From assembly GCA_963921825.1 (NCBI GenBank), contig OY997588.1:136431203-136495202 (forward strand): 64,000 bases of DNA. Reading direction: 5' to 3'. The translations under genes and the position numbers were made by a program. The notes beneath the pieces were generated by a model that was not told where the DNA came from, did no database searches, and saw nothing but the letters and a program-made list of their open reading frames with translations. The stretch is from Erodium maritimum (Eukaryota; Streptophyta; Magnoliopsida; Geraniales; Geraniaceae). Below are positions 34,346 to 47,559 of this stretch, piece after piece; positions within the stretch are counted from its first letter, which is position 1, and every line of letters begins with the position of its first letter.

Positions 34346-36095
34346 GGAATGGTTATCATGAAGGATATTTGATATCAAAACCGATGGGTTTTGATATCAA
34401 ATGTCCTTCGTGATTGAAAATACTTACCTAACTACTACCTTCTGTTGTTGGTGTCGGTTCTGACGGTTTTCTTATTTTTGGTTATGTTCGATTAATATTA
34501 GTTAGAATGTATATGTGGTCTTTAAAATTATTTCCTAAGTGCGGAAATTTCTAGAAGCTAATGTAATTGTCTAGAATTATCTTGAACCTATTGCGTCTGA
34601 ACTTGACATAAATATATATTGTTATGGATATATTTGAACTTGACAGTTTTATTTATGAATACATGAGAACCCTTAAATATTTGCATTTTTTGAATAGAAT
34701 TCTAGAGATTAAATCTTATCCATCGAGGGTATCTTTTAGAAATTAATCTTCATCATCTATTTTAGATTTTTTAGTGTTATAAATAGACGTTAAAGCTCAT
34801 TTTCTCAATATCATTTAATATAAATTTTCTAATTACCAAATTTATTTATTCTCGTAGTATATTCTTTCATAGGAAAAAAAGACATTGATCAAATTTTCGC
34901 TTTAGGACCCAATAGGCCGGTCCTGGCCATTACATCATGTTTTCAAGACTAATGCAAAAAAATTGAAACGATACTTTTTATCCGTATTTCAAACCTATTA
35001 GATGTAGCTGAACACAAATAATTCACAGAAAAACACGAGGAATACTAAATATGAAAATAATGAAGATAGATGTATCGTCACGTACATTATAATTACAACA
35101 AAGACACAACTTCAAATGTTGAAACAAGTCTTCTATCAATAGAGCCACGTACTCAAGGGATCAGATTGTCCGTAGATTTCCTCCTAGTAATGAGCTCTAA
35201 TATGATGAAGTTGAAAATTTCAGACTTCAATCAAAAGAAACTCTATATTGAGCAACAATTAGTGCTTTTGACCCTTTTGTCCTTGACCAGAACAACTCCA
35301 ACTAACCCCAAATGATAGGATACCCACTGTGGATGCTCTTAGTCTAAAAAAAATCCGACCGTATGTTTTCCAGACTTTTTACTCAAAATATGTTATTAAG
35401 TGTGAAATTACTAAAATACCATCTAACAAAAATATGAATCCTACTAATTTACGCTACCGAAAAGATCTTCTATTTTTTGGGCAAATGATTAAAGTCGCTA
35501 GTAACGTCAAAGTGAGTCGGGTCTTGCATATGGCTGTGAAGCCCTCAAAGAGAAGTTTATTTTGAATCATGGGTTTATATGGACTATGTCGTGACTCTTG
35601 AGGCACGATGCCTCGGGCGAGCTTGATGTTGGGAACTTGCAAGAGGATTATAATAAGATGAATGTTGTTTTTGCCTCTATTGTTGGGCAATTGAAGGTTA
35701 AAGTTTGGCATACCGATCAGTTCTCAGATGGAACGAGGAGTCGATTTGCTGTTAAGATTCTTATAGTTTCGGGTTTTTGATTCGGTTCTTTGATATAGAA
35801 ACCTGACTGAGGAACAAAGAAAGTATGAGAACAATATTTGTGTTATCGACTTGTGAAGTTGGGATGAGTAGTAACTTTCGTTTGAGTTTCCTATGCTTGT
35901 TTCCTTTGATTTTTATTTCAAACAGAGCACCAAGGAAAATATACGATTTATTGTCGATTTTTTAAAACTTGGATATTTAAAAAAACATTATTATATCCTA
36001 AAATTCACGTGGTAAAGCTGTTTTTATATTGAAAAACGATTAGCGAAAAATGATGAAAATTTTAGATTGATTTTCCATAATATATATATATATAT
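34346..36095. other. Non-coding stretch with short unassigned frames
   Basis: AT-rich, with frames of at most 85 codons that match nothing I know. 35323-35338 reads cccactgtggatgctc followed by TTA, which resembles the end of a PIF/Harbinger-like MITE, but no partner end was found. A (TA)n run lies at about 36077-36107. Confidence 0.35.
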
Positions 36096-36099
36096 ATAT

Positions 36100-38290
36100 A
36101 TATTGAAATATTTGGATGGATGAGATCATAGTGGCGATCAGCTGTAAATATAACATAAAGTGATTTTATTTATGTAATTTTATAGATTTAAAGGACAATA
36201 ATGTCATTTTACAACTCCTTTTCACCTAACCCTAACCTTAACTATTAATTTCACGTCATATTTCAAATCCAATCTATTTATCTTAAAGCCTCCTTCCTCT
36301 CTTCGTAGCATCGCCGCAGCAGAACCTCACTACAATTATTCCTCGCCACTACTACTGCGAGCGTGGCCGTTGGCACCTCTGCCTTCGAGATGAACCACCC
36401 CTTCTCCGTGGGTCGTTGGTGAGCTTCACCAGATCGTGAAGTAGAACCGACGTCTCGAGCCTATGGCACGGGAAGTACCACCATCGCTTTGAGGTTAGAT
36501 CGGCATCTTCTCCATCGCGCCTTGCCTAGCCACCATTGATCTCCGCCGCTGGGTTATGCGGCTTCTGACTTTCGCTTTTTCATCAGTGCCAAGCTCGGAG
36601 AATAGAACTCACAAACTCGGTGATGGAGATCTGAGACGTCGCCGTGGCGCGGAACAAGCAATCTGAGGCGTCGTCGTGCTTTTGTCCAATCGCCGGATGA
36701 ACTCAAACTCCATATAGGAGAACTAAATATTCGATTTGATTTGTAGCTTACGTCTCAATTCTATAGCACACGAGCTTCATGGGTTCTGGCGTGATTCTAG
36801 ATTGGCGCCCTCTCCGTGGGTCGATGTTTATGATCGCAACAGGTGCAGGAAATTGATTTGAATTTTGGATCATCTATTGTATATGGTTGAATTTATGGAA
36901 AATCCAGAACATTGATTTCTTGTTTTCGTTGAATTTCATGTTCTTTTTTATTGCGTGATGCTTTTGGGTTTGAAAATCTCAATGAATTTTGACATGAACA
37001 AGAATAATCTTTCTCAGCTCTTGGGTGTGAAGTTTATTTACATAACAAACCATGAGTTGATAATTAAATGTGTGACAAATGAAGGATAGCTATTTTGGAG
37101 ATTTGATTACTTTTTGTCTTTTTTCATGTTTTTGTTTTTGTTTTTGTTGGTTGATTTCTTTAAGTTCTATCAACTCATATGGTTGATCTCTTGATACTGG
37201 TTTTAGGTGGATTTCAACAACATGAAACATTGATGCATGGGATTTGTAATTTTGTTTCGAGATGAAGCACTCTATACTTTTTAAATGAAACATTCAGTAT
37301 TTTCCATATGAAACACTCGCTAATTTCCAGATGTAACACTTAATTATTTCCAGATATAACACTTAATTATTTACATGTACTCAGAAAAAACTTACTATAG
37401 GTTGTTTCATTTCATGTTGTTCATTACTGGTTGTTTTGTTGCATATTGTTCTTGTTGGAGCAGATGGATATGATTCTGGGCCGATCCACGACCTCTTATG
37501 TGAAGACTACATTGGGTTCAATGTAAAAATGTTTGAATTTTTTGTTCAATTAGTGTTTAGTACTAATGTTACATTAGGATTTATGTTTTAAATCAAACCA
37601 TATTAATCCACATGTAAACTAACTTATATCATGACTGGTTTTGGTATTTTTACTAATATATAATTGTTGATCATGGAAATTTACTTGTTTATATATGGGT
37701 GTAGGGAAATGAAACATCGTGCAAAAGGAACTGAAACACTATTAATGGGTTTTGTTTAGATACATCAATTCTTTGGACATTGAAAGAATATATTTGTCAC
37801 TTAAGTAGATTTTAGATGTGATAGAAGCACATTCTGATAATTTTTTAGCGAAATGAAACATCGAGTTCTACGAAATGAAATATCGAGTTCAACAAAATGA
37901 AACACCGAGTTCGATGGATGAAACTTCAAAATAGTGAATATGAAACATTAGTTTGAAATGAAATGTCATATTTAGCGAAATGAAACATCGAATTCAACGA
38001 AATGAATTATCGAGTTCGATGAGATGAGACTCCAAAATAGTGAAAATGAAACATTAGTTTCAAATGAAAATTTTCAACCAAATGAAACACTTTTTTCAGA
38101 TATGAAAATGTCAGATGATACATTCAGTTCATCCAAATGAAACAATTAATTTGCTACAGTGACGCTACAGTAACTGTGCAGTAAAAAATCAAAAAATTTA
38201 TTCCCATTTAAAAAGTCTTTAATGTATTTAAAATTTTATTTATTTACATCTATGGCATTATTAAGATGTTTAATCTCATTCTTTTATCAG
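36100..38290 (+). mobile_element. Diverged copy of the 5929-7592 element (atgaaac repeats, GC-rich block)
   Basis: It shares with 5929-7592 the order: AT-rich start, a GC-rich block (36290-36720; exon-like, with cgccgcagcagaacctc and tcctcgccac), a stretch dense in aaatgaaacatcgagttc motifs (37260-38150), then aattaatttgctacagtgac and the shared end segment taagatgtttaatctcattc. The terminal ~90 bp of the right end are missing and no TIR is visible at the left, so this is a truncated relative. No transposase. Confidence 0.5.
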
Positions 38291-38485
38291 TATAAGCAAA
38301 ATACTTGAATTTTTCTTTTACTATTTTTGTTAAAACTTGTATAGAAATGATAATTTTATACTTGCAATTTAGATTTAAAAATTAAACCAAAATTTTCATA
38401 TGTTTTAATTTGATTTTTCCTTATACAATACAAAGAGTAATTGTTTTAAGAGATATGAAATGCGCGGGGTTTTTTTTGAGCGAAA

Positions 38486-38630
38486 GGTGCAACTTTTATA
38501 ATTTAAAATCAATTATAATGCTGTGCATCGAGGAACATTCTCCCCGACCACGAAAAGGTGCAACTTTTATAATTTGAAATCAATTACAATGTCGAGCATC
38601 GAGGAACATGCTCCCCGATCACGAAAAGGA
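38486..38630. repeat. 71-bp tandem duplication
   Basis: ggtgcaacttttataattt...gaggaacattctccccgacc occurs twice with a 71-bp period (38486 and 38557), with a few substitutions. Confidence 0.85.
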
Positions 38631-38639
38631 CAGACGGTA

Positions 38640-39300
38640 TTTTGACGCCTCGTGGGCAAGGAAAGAAGATGGAGGGGGGAAGGGGATACCGGAGATCAGA
38701 GACCTCAACAGTAATGGTGATGGTGGGAGGCAAAGCATCGTCTAGGGACCCCTCTCAAGGGGGCGAGGCGATGATGCTTCCATCTCTAGAGAAATCCTTG
38801 ATTCTCAGTTCGATAGGCATTGATCCCGCAAAGAAAAACTCAAATAAAATAAAATAAAAGACCTTTTTCGATTAGCCAGATCCATAATCGTGAAAGGGGT
38901 CGAGGCGATTGCGGCGGTGGAGGCCAGGGAGAAGGACGTGCTTGCCGCGGCAGCAGATCCAACGGCGGTGACTTCAGGGACGACTCTAGAGATGGCGGCG
39001 ACATCCGAGACGGCGACGGTAGTAGGGACAGCGACGGCTTCAAGGATGGCGGCGGCAACATTAGGGACGGCGACTATAGAGATGGAAACCCCCGGAACAG
39101 AGGGGAGACCGAAACAGGTCGAGAGCTACTTCGTTGGTGGCGGGAGAAGGCCAACGTCGTGATGGCTAGAGACGGCTTGAAAGAAACCCTAGCAGAAAAA
39201 AACTTCGCAGGATCCAAAGAGAAAGTACAGAGGAGAAGTTGTGTAGAAGAGAGGATCATAACCATGGCATAGGTCATGGTAAAAACCATGGTCATAGCCA
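38640..39300 (+). other. GC-rich stretch with a Gly/Asp/Arg-rich frame, unassigned
   Basis: One frame from about 38909 to 39270 reads a repetitive Gly/Asp/Arg-rich peptide (DGGDIRDGDGSRDSDGF) followed by GRELLRWWREKANVVMARDG and a stop at 39268-39270. There is no good start codon for it. A 71-codon frame precedes it (38642-38857). It could be a gene fragment or part of a transposable element. I do not recognise it. Confidence 0.25.
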
Positions 39301-39639
39301 TGTTTTTTGGGTGGGGCGGCAGAGAATTTCCTAGGGTTTAGAGAGAGTTTAAGACTCTTTTAATGTGCGTTTTTGTTATTTTTTTAAACATAATTTTAAG
39401 GATAAAATTATAATTTTATACAAAAAAGTTATTATTTTTTGTTAGAGAAAAATATAGAAAAATCTTAATTTAGTCTAGTCTAACTCAATACTGATAGTTG
39501 TTCTCAAGCAAATGCACCACCGAAATTCAAATATGTGATCTTAAGAACAAGTACGACGCAAAAAGGCATTCACCAGCAGACTAACCCAAGTGGACAACAA
39601 CAAAAAAATCAATTCATGATATTCTTTTTTATAATTACC

Positions 39640-40130
39640 AAAAAGAGGGTTACATTCCCAACTACAAAAAATAAATACACGAAGATACATTTTCCATTGA
39701 TCCCCTAGTTCTATGATCATGATTAGTCACAGGACAAAGAGAAAATATTTGTTTAAAACGCTTTTTTTTTCTGAACGAACGAAAACAATCAAACTTGATT
39801 GTCGGCCCATTGTCTTGATTCATCGGGAGCATTTGAAATGGGACTTGGTTTAGATATGAAGCGGAAAAAGGAGCATGCTCCGGTGCCACTGATACTTCTA
39901 GCCGAAACCGAATGATCTGATCTCCGTAGACCATCATCAGTACAACCCTCAACAACGTACCCCCACAAGGGTAGCCCAAATGCCGATTTACCCAAAAAGA
40001 GTCGCCCAAACTCGATTATGCTGATCCTCATTCAGGAGACAGAACAAGACAACTTCATAAGAAAAAGGAAAATGAGAGACAAGGAGAGAAATGAGAGGAG
40101 AATAGTCGCTGCGGACGATAACTGTTAGGG
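39640..40130 (-). repeat. Unnamed ~0.5-kb repeat family, copy 1
   Basis: Read on the minus strand, this matches 47560-48190 on the plus strand. The start region has aaccctaac, then frames with GIIKF/SIIEF, GLPVW/GLPLW and a shared end LLTNQDNRPTK / LPMNQDNGPTIK. Two independent copies in opposite orientations point to a dispersed mobile repeat, possibly a non-coding retroposon with a decayed frame. Confidence 0.5.
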
Positions 40131-40443
40131 TTTGGGGTGTTTTCTGTTCGCATAATTAGAGAGCTTTTTACTACCTACACTATTAATAGGATGGTTACCA
40201 TACTATTTCACATTCTGTCAAACAAAGTAGATGACATTCTACATGCTAGAAATATTTACTTGACAACCAATACCAAAATCTTGCATGATGGTAATGATAC
40301 AAGGAAGAAGAAGATGAGCAAGTCGGCTTAAGGGACTAATCAAGTAACTTAGATACCAATCAGAAGTAATTAATCTAGCAGAAGGTAAAAACTTAGAGTG
40401 CATATAGTTGAATTAATCAAGTCTCTACAGGGGAAACCACACT

Positions 40444-42898
40444 CTAAGCTGGCAAGGATATGTTGATATCAGTGGTGGCCTTTCTTGAGTCCTGCATGTT
40501 CATCCAGCCAATGTCAGCCATTTGGACCCCCGAGTTCTGATGACGACCGACCACTTGTTCTTTTTCTGGTGCAGAGTCGGTTTTGTTCTGCCTTTTATGC
40601 TTCGGCTCCCGCTGTGTTCCCGTTAGAAAACTACCCACCACCACCTGGTATTACAATCACTTTCTGGTAAGAGTTCTATCAAATTTAGTCACTCTATATA
40701 TAGGTCAGCTTTTTGCAAGGCAAAATACTAAATTGGTGATTCCCTGATACCCTCTTGCCAATTTTCATATTTAAGAACTAGCTTCTACCATAAGCGGCCT
40801 TGTTGCAGAAACTTTGTTCAACATCGCAAAATGCCCCCGCCTATTTTGCATATACTAACCATTAATTTTACAACAAAGGTCGTCTACAGTTTGTTGTTGC
40901 AAAACCGTGGGTAGTAGGGAGTTAGTATATGCAAAATCTTCAAGAGCACTTTTCGCGCCAAAATAGACAGCGTTATAATGGTTGCAACGTGGAACAAAGT
41001 TTCCCGTTGGTTTCTGCAGCAAAAGGCCGCATGTGGGTAGTGTCCGCGAAGGGCGTATAGTACAGGGATAGTTACTGGGGTTATCCCTAAGGAGTATCAT
41101 GAAAATAAAGTAAAACTGTTACCTGTACAGGACTGGCAGCTATTAGAAGTCCAGCCACGACTCCCCCAACAACGCGACCATCAGGACTTACCAAAGAGAC
41201 ACTCATTCCACCTGACCGGCTCCTTGTTCCTTCACTCTCAGTAAGCATAAAAGATCCGGATAAAGAAAGTATTTCAAATATACCCTACAAGAAAGCAGCA
41301 CAAGATTAAATAATCTGATGTAGCTAAGAGGGGAATTGGCCAACCATACAGTTAAATCTCCAGAACTTTTGAGTATCAGATTTAAGGACTAGCAATGTTT
41401 GGAAGAGAAAAAGAGTACTGTCTCAAGATAGTTAAACTGTTTTTTCTACTGATCAGTAAGTATATCACAGACATGGCATGTCAGTAGAATCAACATGTAT
41501 AAGCAAATAACCAATGGTGATTGATAAAAACGAAGAAGAAAAGACAATTAATTCACAACACAAATGGATCTGTGTTTTGGTTTTTTGTATGTTAGTAAAA
41601 TTCTCAAAAACAATTTAACTACAGATAAGATATTCATATATACATTATTGATGTTTGTGTGTATTGTCGTCTTACGCTAATCACACAAGCCTCTGTCAGA
41701 AACCAGGAATTAGACCCGGCCAAAACCTATTGTATAAATAGCCTAAAATGGGAAGTGTCAACCAATCAAGGTGCCACTATAATGCATGCAACTAAAGCAT
41801 GAAGTGATACTACTTCTCCACTAACTTACTTAGTGAAATAAATAATAAGATCACATATTTGTATTTTTATATCTTGAATGGAACAGAAAAGTTTCATACC
41901 TCATATGTCAAAGTACCTCCAGAAGAATCAAGCTGGCGCAGTGTAACATTTGAAATTACACCATTAGCAGATAGGATGCATATTGCTCGAGGGCCTTGTT
42001 GAGAAAATGAAATAACCTTCATGGTCACATCCTTTAAAAGAAAGAGGAAATCATAAATGACACAGCAGATGTTAAATCAGCAATTATCTCATAAACAAAT
42101 AGCGATAATGCTATACTGGTTTGTGGTATATAAAACAGAAAGAACCGCTAGAATTTAACACATGTTCAATATTGATATGATCGTAGCATGTTTATGGTTA
42201 AAAACAAATACTTGAAATGTATGCATATTTACGAAAAATAACAATGATCCTAGCAGAAGAATACTCTTCAAGCTACCAAGCGGTTCCTCAGATAATTTAC
42301 TTTTGAACATCCATTGTTATGCAAATATTGAGCTATTTTCCAACTGGAGATTCATTATTTACAATCTAAAGTTATATATTGAACTTTTATAGTATGTGAA
42401 GAAAAAGAAAGGGGGTGGGGAAGCAGTGAATGTTCCAGCAATTGCACACAAAAAAATAAAAATTATATGAACATCATATACAGCCGTAAAACAGAAACTG
42501 CAAGTATTCACAACATGAGGTTTGGACAGGAAGAACATACTTCGCCAGCATTGACAGTGATGACATGAGGCATAAAGCTTGAACCAACAGAGCATGCAGT
42601 CAACTCACCTACAAGAGACAGCCGATAAAATTTAATCCTGAAAGTTCACTAGTAAAATAAGGAGCTTTTATTTTCTACTTTTTCATTCGATGGGTAAGCA
42701 CATAATATCTACAATGATAAGTGCAAAGATTTTACAAACATAACAACTACTGTGATCACTGATCGGTTGTCTTTTTTAACAAATCTCATTGCATACAAAT
42801 ACCACACTGAAGTAATAGATTTCAAAGGTAGCAGAGACCCCCTATGATAAGCATATGGTCACTGGTTCCAATCATACATTTGCACTTACTGCCCATCA

Positions 42899-42940
<42 letters not shown>

Positions 42941-45340
42941 CGAATGCTTGCTGAGATTTGGGTACTTACATTAACTAAAAGCCAAACCTGTAACTAAAAG
43001 CAATTAACAAATCAAGCAGCCTTGGTTATACATTACAGCATAACTGCAAATAACAGCTCATAGAACTACAAACTTGTTCCTTTCAATGTGCATGTAAGAA
43101 ATGAAAAATACAACCATAATGTTTACAAATCAAAATATTAATTTTCGATTTGAAATTTGTGACAGACGACTCGTAGCAACTTTCACCTGTGCAGTAAAAT
43201 CAAACTATCAGACATGTTCAGACAATAAATCAAGTTTTTTTCAGGTCTTTCTATTGGATCTCAATACCTCACCACTCACTATAATATAAAATGTTTTAAT
43301 ATATGTTATTTTATACAGTCAACACAGAATTATTTCATTTTTCCACGAACAAATACCAGCAAATAGGAAGAGATGATAACAAAAACGTATATATTTACTA
43401 GCTCATTCAAAAAAAGCTAATTTAATGCAGTTGCAACAAAATTAATCCACAATTTATGCGCCTGGGGAGCAGATAAAAGGCATTGACATATCCTCTCAGA
43501 ACAATTTATCTATTATGTCCAGAACAATAAGTTAAGAAATATCTGTGGACTCTGTGGAATAAGTTAAGAACAATGAGTCCAGAACAATAAGTTTAAAACC
43601 CAAATAATAAATACAATCTCAGGAAAGGATACCTCAAAACAATAAATATCTATGCTGCAAGATTTTTATTTCCTCAACTTGGATCTGATTCTGATGCATA
43701 GCTTCAAACTTATTCTGTTGCATAATTTCAAATTTATTATACCCTACTAATTCAAATAATTAGTTTCACCTGTAGAGCGAGAACGTCATCCTCAATTTCA
43801 AAGTTCTAATGATCTCAGCTCATATTATTAAAGCCAAATTTTGATTTCCAAATCACGGCAGATAAATTGTAAGCAGAAATTTTATAAGCTGAACTGCAGT
43901 GTGACAACTTCTCGTATATACTGTATAAATTGCAAACATGAGAAGTTGTTATAAGAGAGCACTAGCTTATAATCCCTTACACTTAAGTTAAGATTCAGAT
44001 GACAACTAGTGGACATTCGAAGAGTTGATGCTATGTGTTGAATAATAAGAGAAATATTATTGTTGATGATGTATACTAATAAGAAAGAAGCCCTTTATAT
44101 AGGGCATCAGGATAGTTTACTAACATCAAATAGGTAATAGGCATAGTCGAAGGCTTAACTCATGGAAATAATTAGTCTATTACAGCATAATCAAGGAATA
44201 TCATAAATCAAGGCTCCTAATCAGCTTTACTCTAAACATTGATTGGGTTAAGGTAAACAAGTGTCATAACAACCATTTTACAAGTCAAGTAATTTTCTAT
44301 GGAACAAACCACTGAAGTCATGAGCCTGTGAGAAACCAACAAGAAGTCACATGGAATCTATGAGTGTCAAACTAAAACTTAAGAGAGTGAAATGCAAATG
44401 CACCTTCAGAGTGAATACGAGCATGTGATAATGCCTTTAATAATTGAACTCCAAGAAGTTGTCGTGTCCCGCAAGGAAGCACTACTGAAATTTGGGGAAG
44501 GTATAAACAAATTTCCTCCCCATTTAAGCTTAAACCTTAACAATTATTACTAATCAAGAAATGTTGCACCTTTTAACAGGTTTAATCAGCTTCCAGTGTT
44601 TAAGAGCATTTTGCAACAAGCTTCAGAAAAGGCAACAAGAGGAATATTCTCCTATTCTTAAACCAACCCCACCTAAATCCACTTTTCAATTCACCGAAGA
44701 GGCACTTTACTTCCAAAAATGAACAATAGCATCTCATAAAAGGTCCCACGTAAATAACTATCATCCAAGGGAAACTTCATAGAAGGAATTTCAAACAGAT
44801 GTTGATTTATTGAAATCATTTTCTAGTGTGGTTCCAAAACCTAAGTCTGAAATAGTAGCATTGCTAATAATAACAGAAACATTTGTAAATGTAATGAATA
44901 CTATACAGCAAAGCGTATTGAAACTAATCAATAACATGCAACTGAACTTACACTAAAAAGTTGGGTTGGGTAAATGACATGTTACCTATATTTCCCACTC
45001 TCTTTTGCTGCTTGTTTTCGGAACCAGCTGGGCGGCCTCTACCCCGCTTCCCAATTGACATTGAGTGATCATTGGCAGGTAAAGCAGAGGAAGAAATCGG
45101 TACCACAGATAATGCCACATGGCCAGTGCCAGTTCCATCTGGTCCATACTTCCTTGGTCTGCCTCTCTTCTTCTTTTCCAGTGACCCAGTCATCCCCAAA
45201 CCCATCGGTGATGTACCCATGGCCAAGGATCCTGTGACCTGACTTGAGTTTCGGCTAGGGTTTTCAGTCCTTGGGGCCACATGATAGGCTGATGGAGCTT
45301 CAGCTCCTATCACTGTAACACCTGAACTCATGCCTTCCAT
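40444..45340 (-). CDS. AHL: AT-hook motif nuclear-localized (AHL) protein with PPC domain
   Basis: Five coding exons on the minus strand: 44986-45340, 42541-42608, 41900-42031, 41123-41284 and 40444-40644. All have GT/AG borders and matching phases, giving 918 bp and 305 residues. It has two AT-hooks, KKKRGRPRKYGPDG (about residues 55-68) and GKRGRGRPAGS (about 97-107). The PPC/DUF296 domain follows at about residues 118-260, with FMPHVITVNAGE, DVTMKVISFSQQGPRAICIL, GIFEILSLSGSF and VVAGLLIAASPVQVVVGSF. Such proteins bind AT-rich DNA in the nucleus and assemble through the PPC domain to regulate genes in growth and defence. The family's GRFEIL is GIFEIL here. A 5'-UTR intron is plausible (45397-45916). 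Intron 1 is long (2,377 bp). Confidence 0.95.
42902..42942. repeat. (TG)n microsatellite in AHL intron 1
   Basis: About 19 uninterrupted TG units within the long first coding intron. Confidence 0.95.
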
Positions 45341-45396
45341 TGACAGAATCCAAAAATGTTGGAGTCACTAATTTTACCAATCACTCTTTCCAGTAT

Positions 45397-45916
45397 CTGT
45401 ACCAAACAAAAATTCAACTAAAATCAGAGACAAATGTCAAATGAATGCAATGGTACAGTGAATCTGGAAATAAAAAACAGCAAAATTACTTGAATCTAGT
45501 TATTTGCTTTAATCTTCACATGTTAACACTTGAACACTAGAAGAAGAAAAAACAATTACATCAAACAACCAGAAAAATCAGAAATCAGATCCTACATAAC
45601 ACTAGAAAAGTAATTCAAACCCAACATTTTCAATAGAATTATATCTACTTTTCCCATACCAAAAATTGCATATAACCCAGAAAATTCCAAAAATAGAAAA
45701 GAAAACACACATAAGTCCTCCAAGAAGCCAGAGATTGGACAAAACCCTACAACATAGCTAGTTGAAACCAAACATTTCTTCACCTACAAAGGCTAAAATA
45801 AGTAAACTCAAGGCAAATTCCCGTACAATATACATTTCACAACCCAGAAAATTATCAGCCCAGTTTTTTTTTCTTCTTAAAACTCGAAATCTTCATAAAG
45901 GAGAAAAGATGATAAC
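45397..45916 (-). other. Probable 5'-UTR intron of the AHL gene
   Basis: On the minus strand a donor TTGCAG|GTTATC (exon ends 45917) and an acceptor TTTGGTACAG|ATACTGG (exon resumes 45396) fit a leader intron. Transcript data are needed to confirm it. Confidence 0.4.
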
Positions 45917-47559
45917 CTGCAACAGTTACTTTCACTCTCCAACAACCTTTTCTGCTCAAGCTGCAACCATTCACATTTCTAGAACAGGGACAGAGAGATA
46001 CAACTCCACCAGTTCCTCTTGCTTGCACTCCAACGGATCAAGCCACACTACTGATTGTTTCTCGAGAAATCGACTTTCCTGGGAAACAAACAACAAGCTG
46101 GCCGGATTTGCTATGCTGTCTGAAACTAGCAGACTGTAAATAATTACTCGTATTTCAAAAATTAAATTTACAAAAAAAGAAAATTACCGGTTAATTTATA
46201 AATCCGATAAACTGAAATTTCGTGAAGAAATTTTTGACGTCCGTGAGGAAATTAAATTTAAAATATACAGATAAATTTAAGCCAGGTAGGTTAGAATGGT
46301 AAATTCGAACAAAGAAAACTGAGGAGAAAAATGTAAATTGCTATTTTAGTAATTATTTGAATTATTTGACCATTTAAAGCTGCAAGGGCTCTGTTGAACT
46401 TTTCGTTGCCGCTGACCTGCTTTTCTGTTTTCGTCCTTGTTTTGAAAATAAAGGATGGAGGTTAGAAATATGCCCCTAGTTCAGGTACGTAATTACGTAT
46501 TGTGCCATTTTCGGTTTTTGTCTAACGTTTGTTTGGGGGATTGGTGATGGCGAGTGTGTCACCAGCAGGTAACGAAGGAATCACGTGATAAAATCCGTCA
46601 ACTAAAAGACAGGTTGACCGGCGGTTTCCCTTTAGGGGTGATATGACTTTCCTACCGCGTCAGAGACAGCAATTATGTCTTGCTATTATTTTATTTTTTG
46701 AAACGAATTAATTGGGAAATGTATTACTGTAAAACATAAATCATATAGATAGGTCGTAAAAGCCTTCGATTCTAAAATATTGTTCGGATTGATTGTAGTC
46801 AACTCAGCTCTCATTGATTCGCAGAAGCAGTCTACTTTAGATCGTAGACATTATCTCAAAACATCCTCTTACCAGCATTTCAAAAAACCAAAACAGAAAA
46901 GAAAAAGTCAACCACCAAAATGAAAATTACAGCCCAAACTAAAGCATTAATAATAGTAAAGCAGGTAAAAGTAGAGTGCTCCGAGACGTTCCAACACCGG
47001 TCGCCCCAGGTCTCGTCTTATCGTCCCACCCCCGGATCCCAAACCCACCGATAGGGTAGCTCCAAGACCTTCTTCAGTCGGCTCGTATGCGTGTTCGGTT
47101 GATAAATCTTTGGATGCTGGCGGTTTGTGTTCAATCCAACATCTCGGCAGATCCAAACCATGAGCATGGTCATCGAAACCTCAAAACACCAGTGTATAAC
47201 AAATTAGGAGACGGAGATATGGCAATAGTACCGCATACCTGATTAGGGAATGGATTAGACGAGGGTCGACGATCAGCGATCGGATTTCGAGCTAAAACTA
47301 GAAAAACCCTGAGATTCAAGATGAACTGTGGTAGCTGATGGATTGATGGAGGCGGAGACGCCAGCAAAAGAGGTGGAGGACGATGATAGGGGTGGAAAAA
47401 AGGGGCGGCAAAAACCCTAAACATGTTTAATAATTCATCATTTTGTAACAGATATAATAGCGTGTAATGACATATAAGAATATGTTGCCTTGCTATTATT
47501 AATTTTGGGTTAATAAGAAACGCAACTCTCCAAAAGAAAACTCTCTAGCAGCAAAGAAA
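45917..47559. other. AHL promoter side and intergenic DNA
   Basis: Contains the upstream region of the AHL gene and unassigned DNA. Minus-strand frames at 46947-47156 and 47170-47424 are 69 and 84 codons long and match nothing I know. A splice-donor-like CAATCAG|GTATGC on the minus strand near 47240 hints that part of 47200-47425 may be the leader exon of an unknown transcript. Confidence 0.25.
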
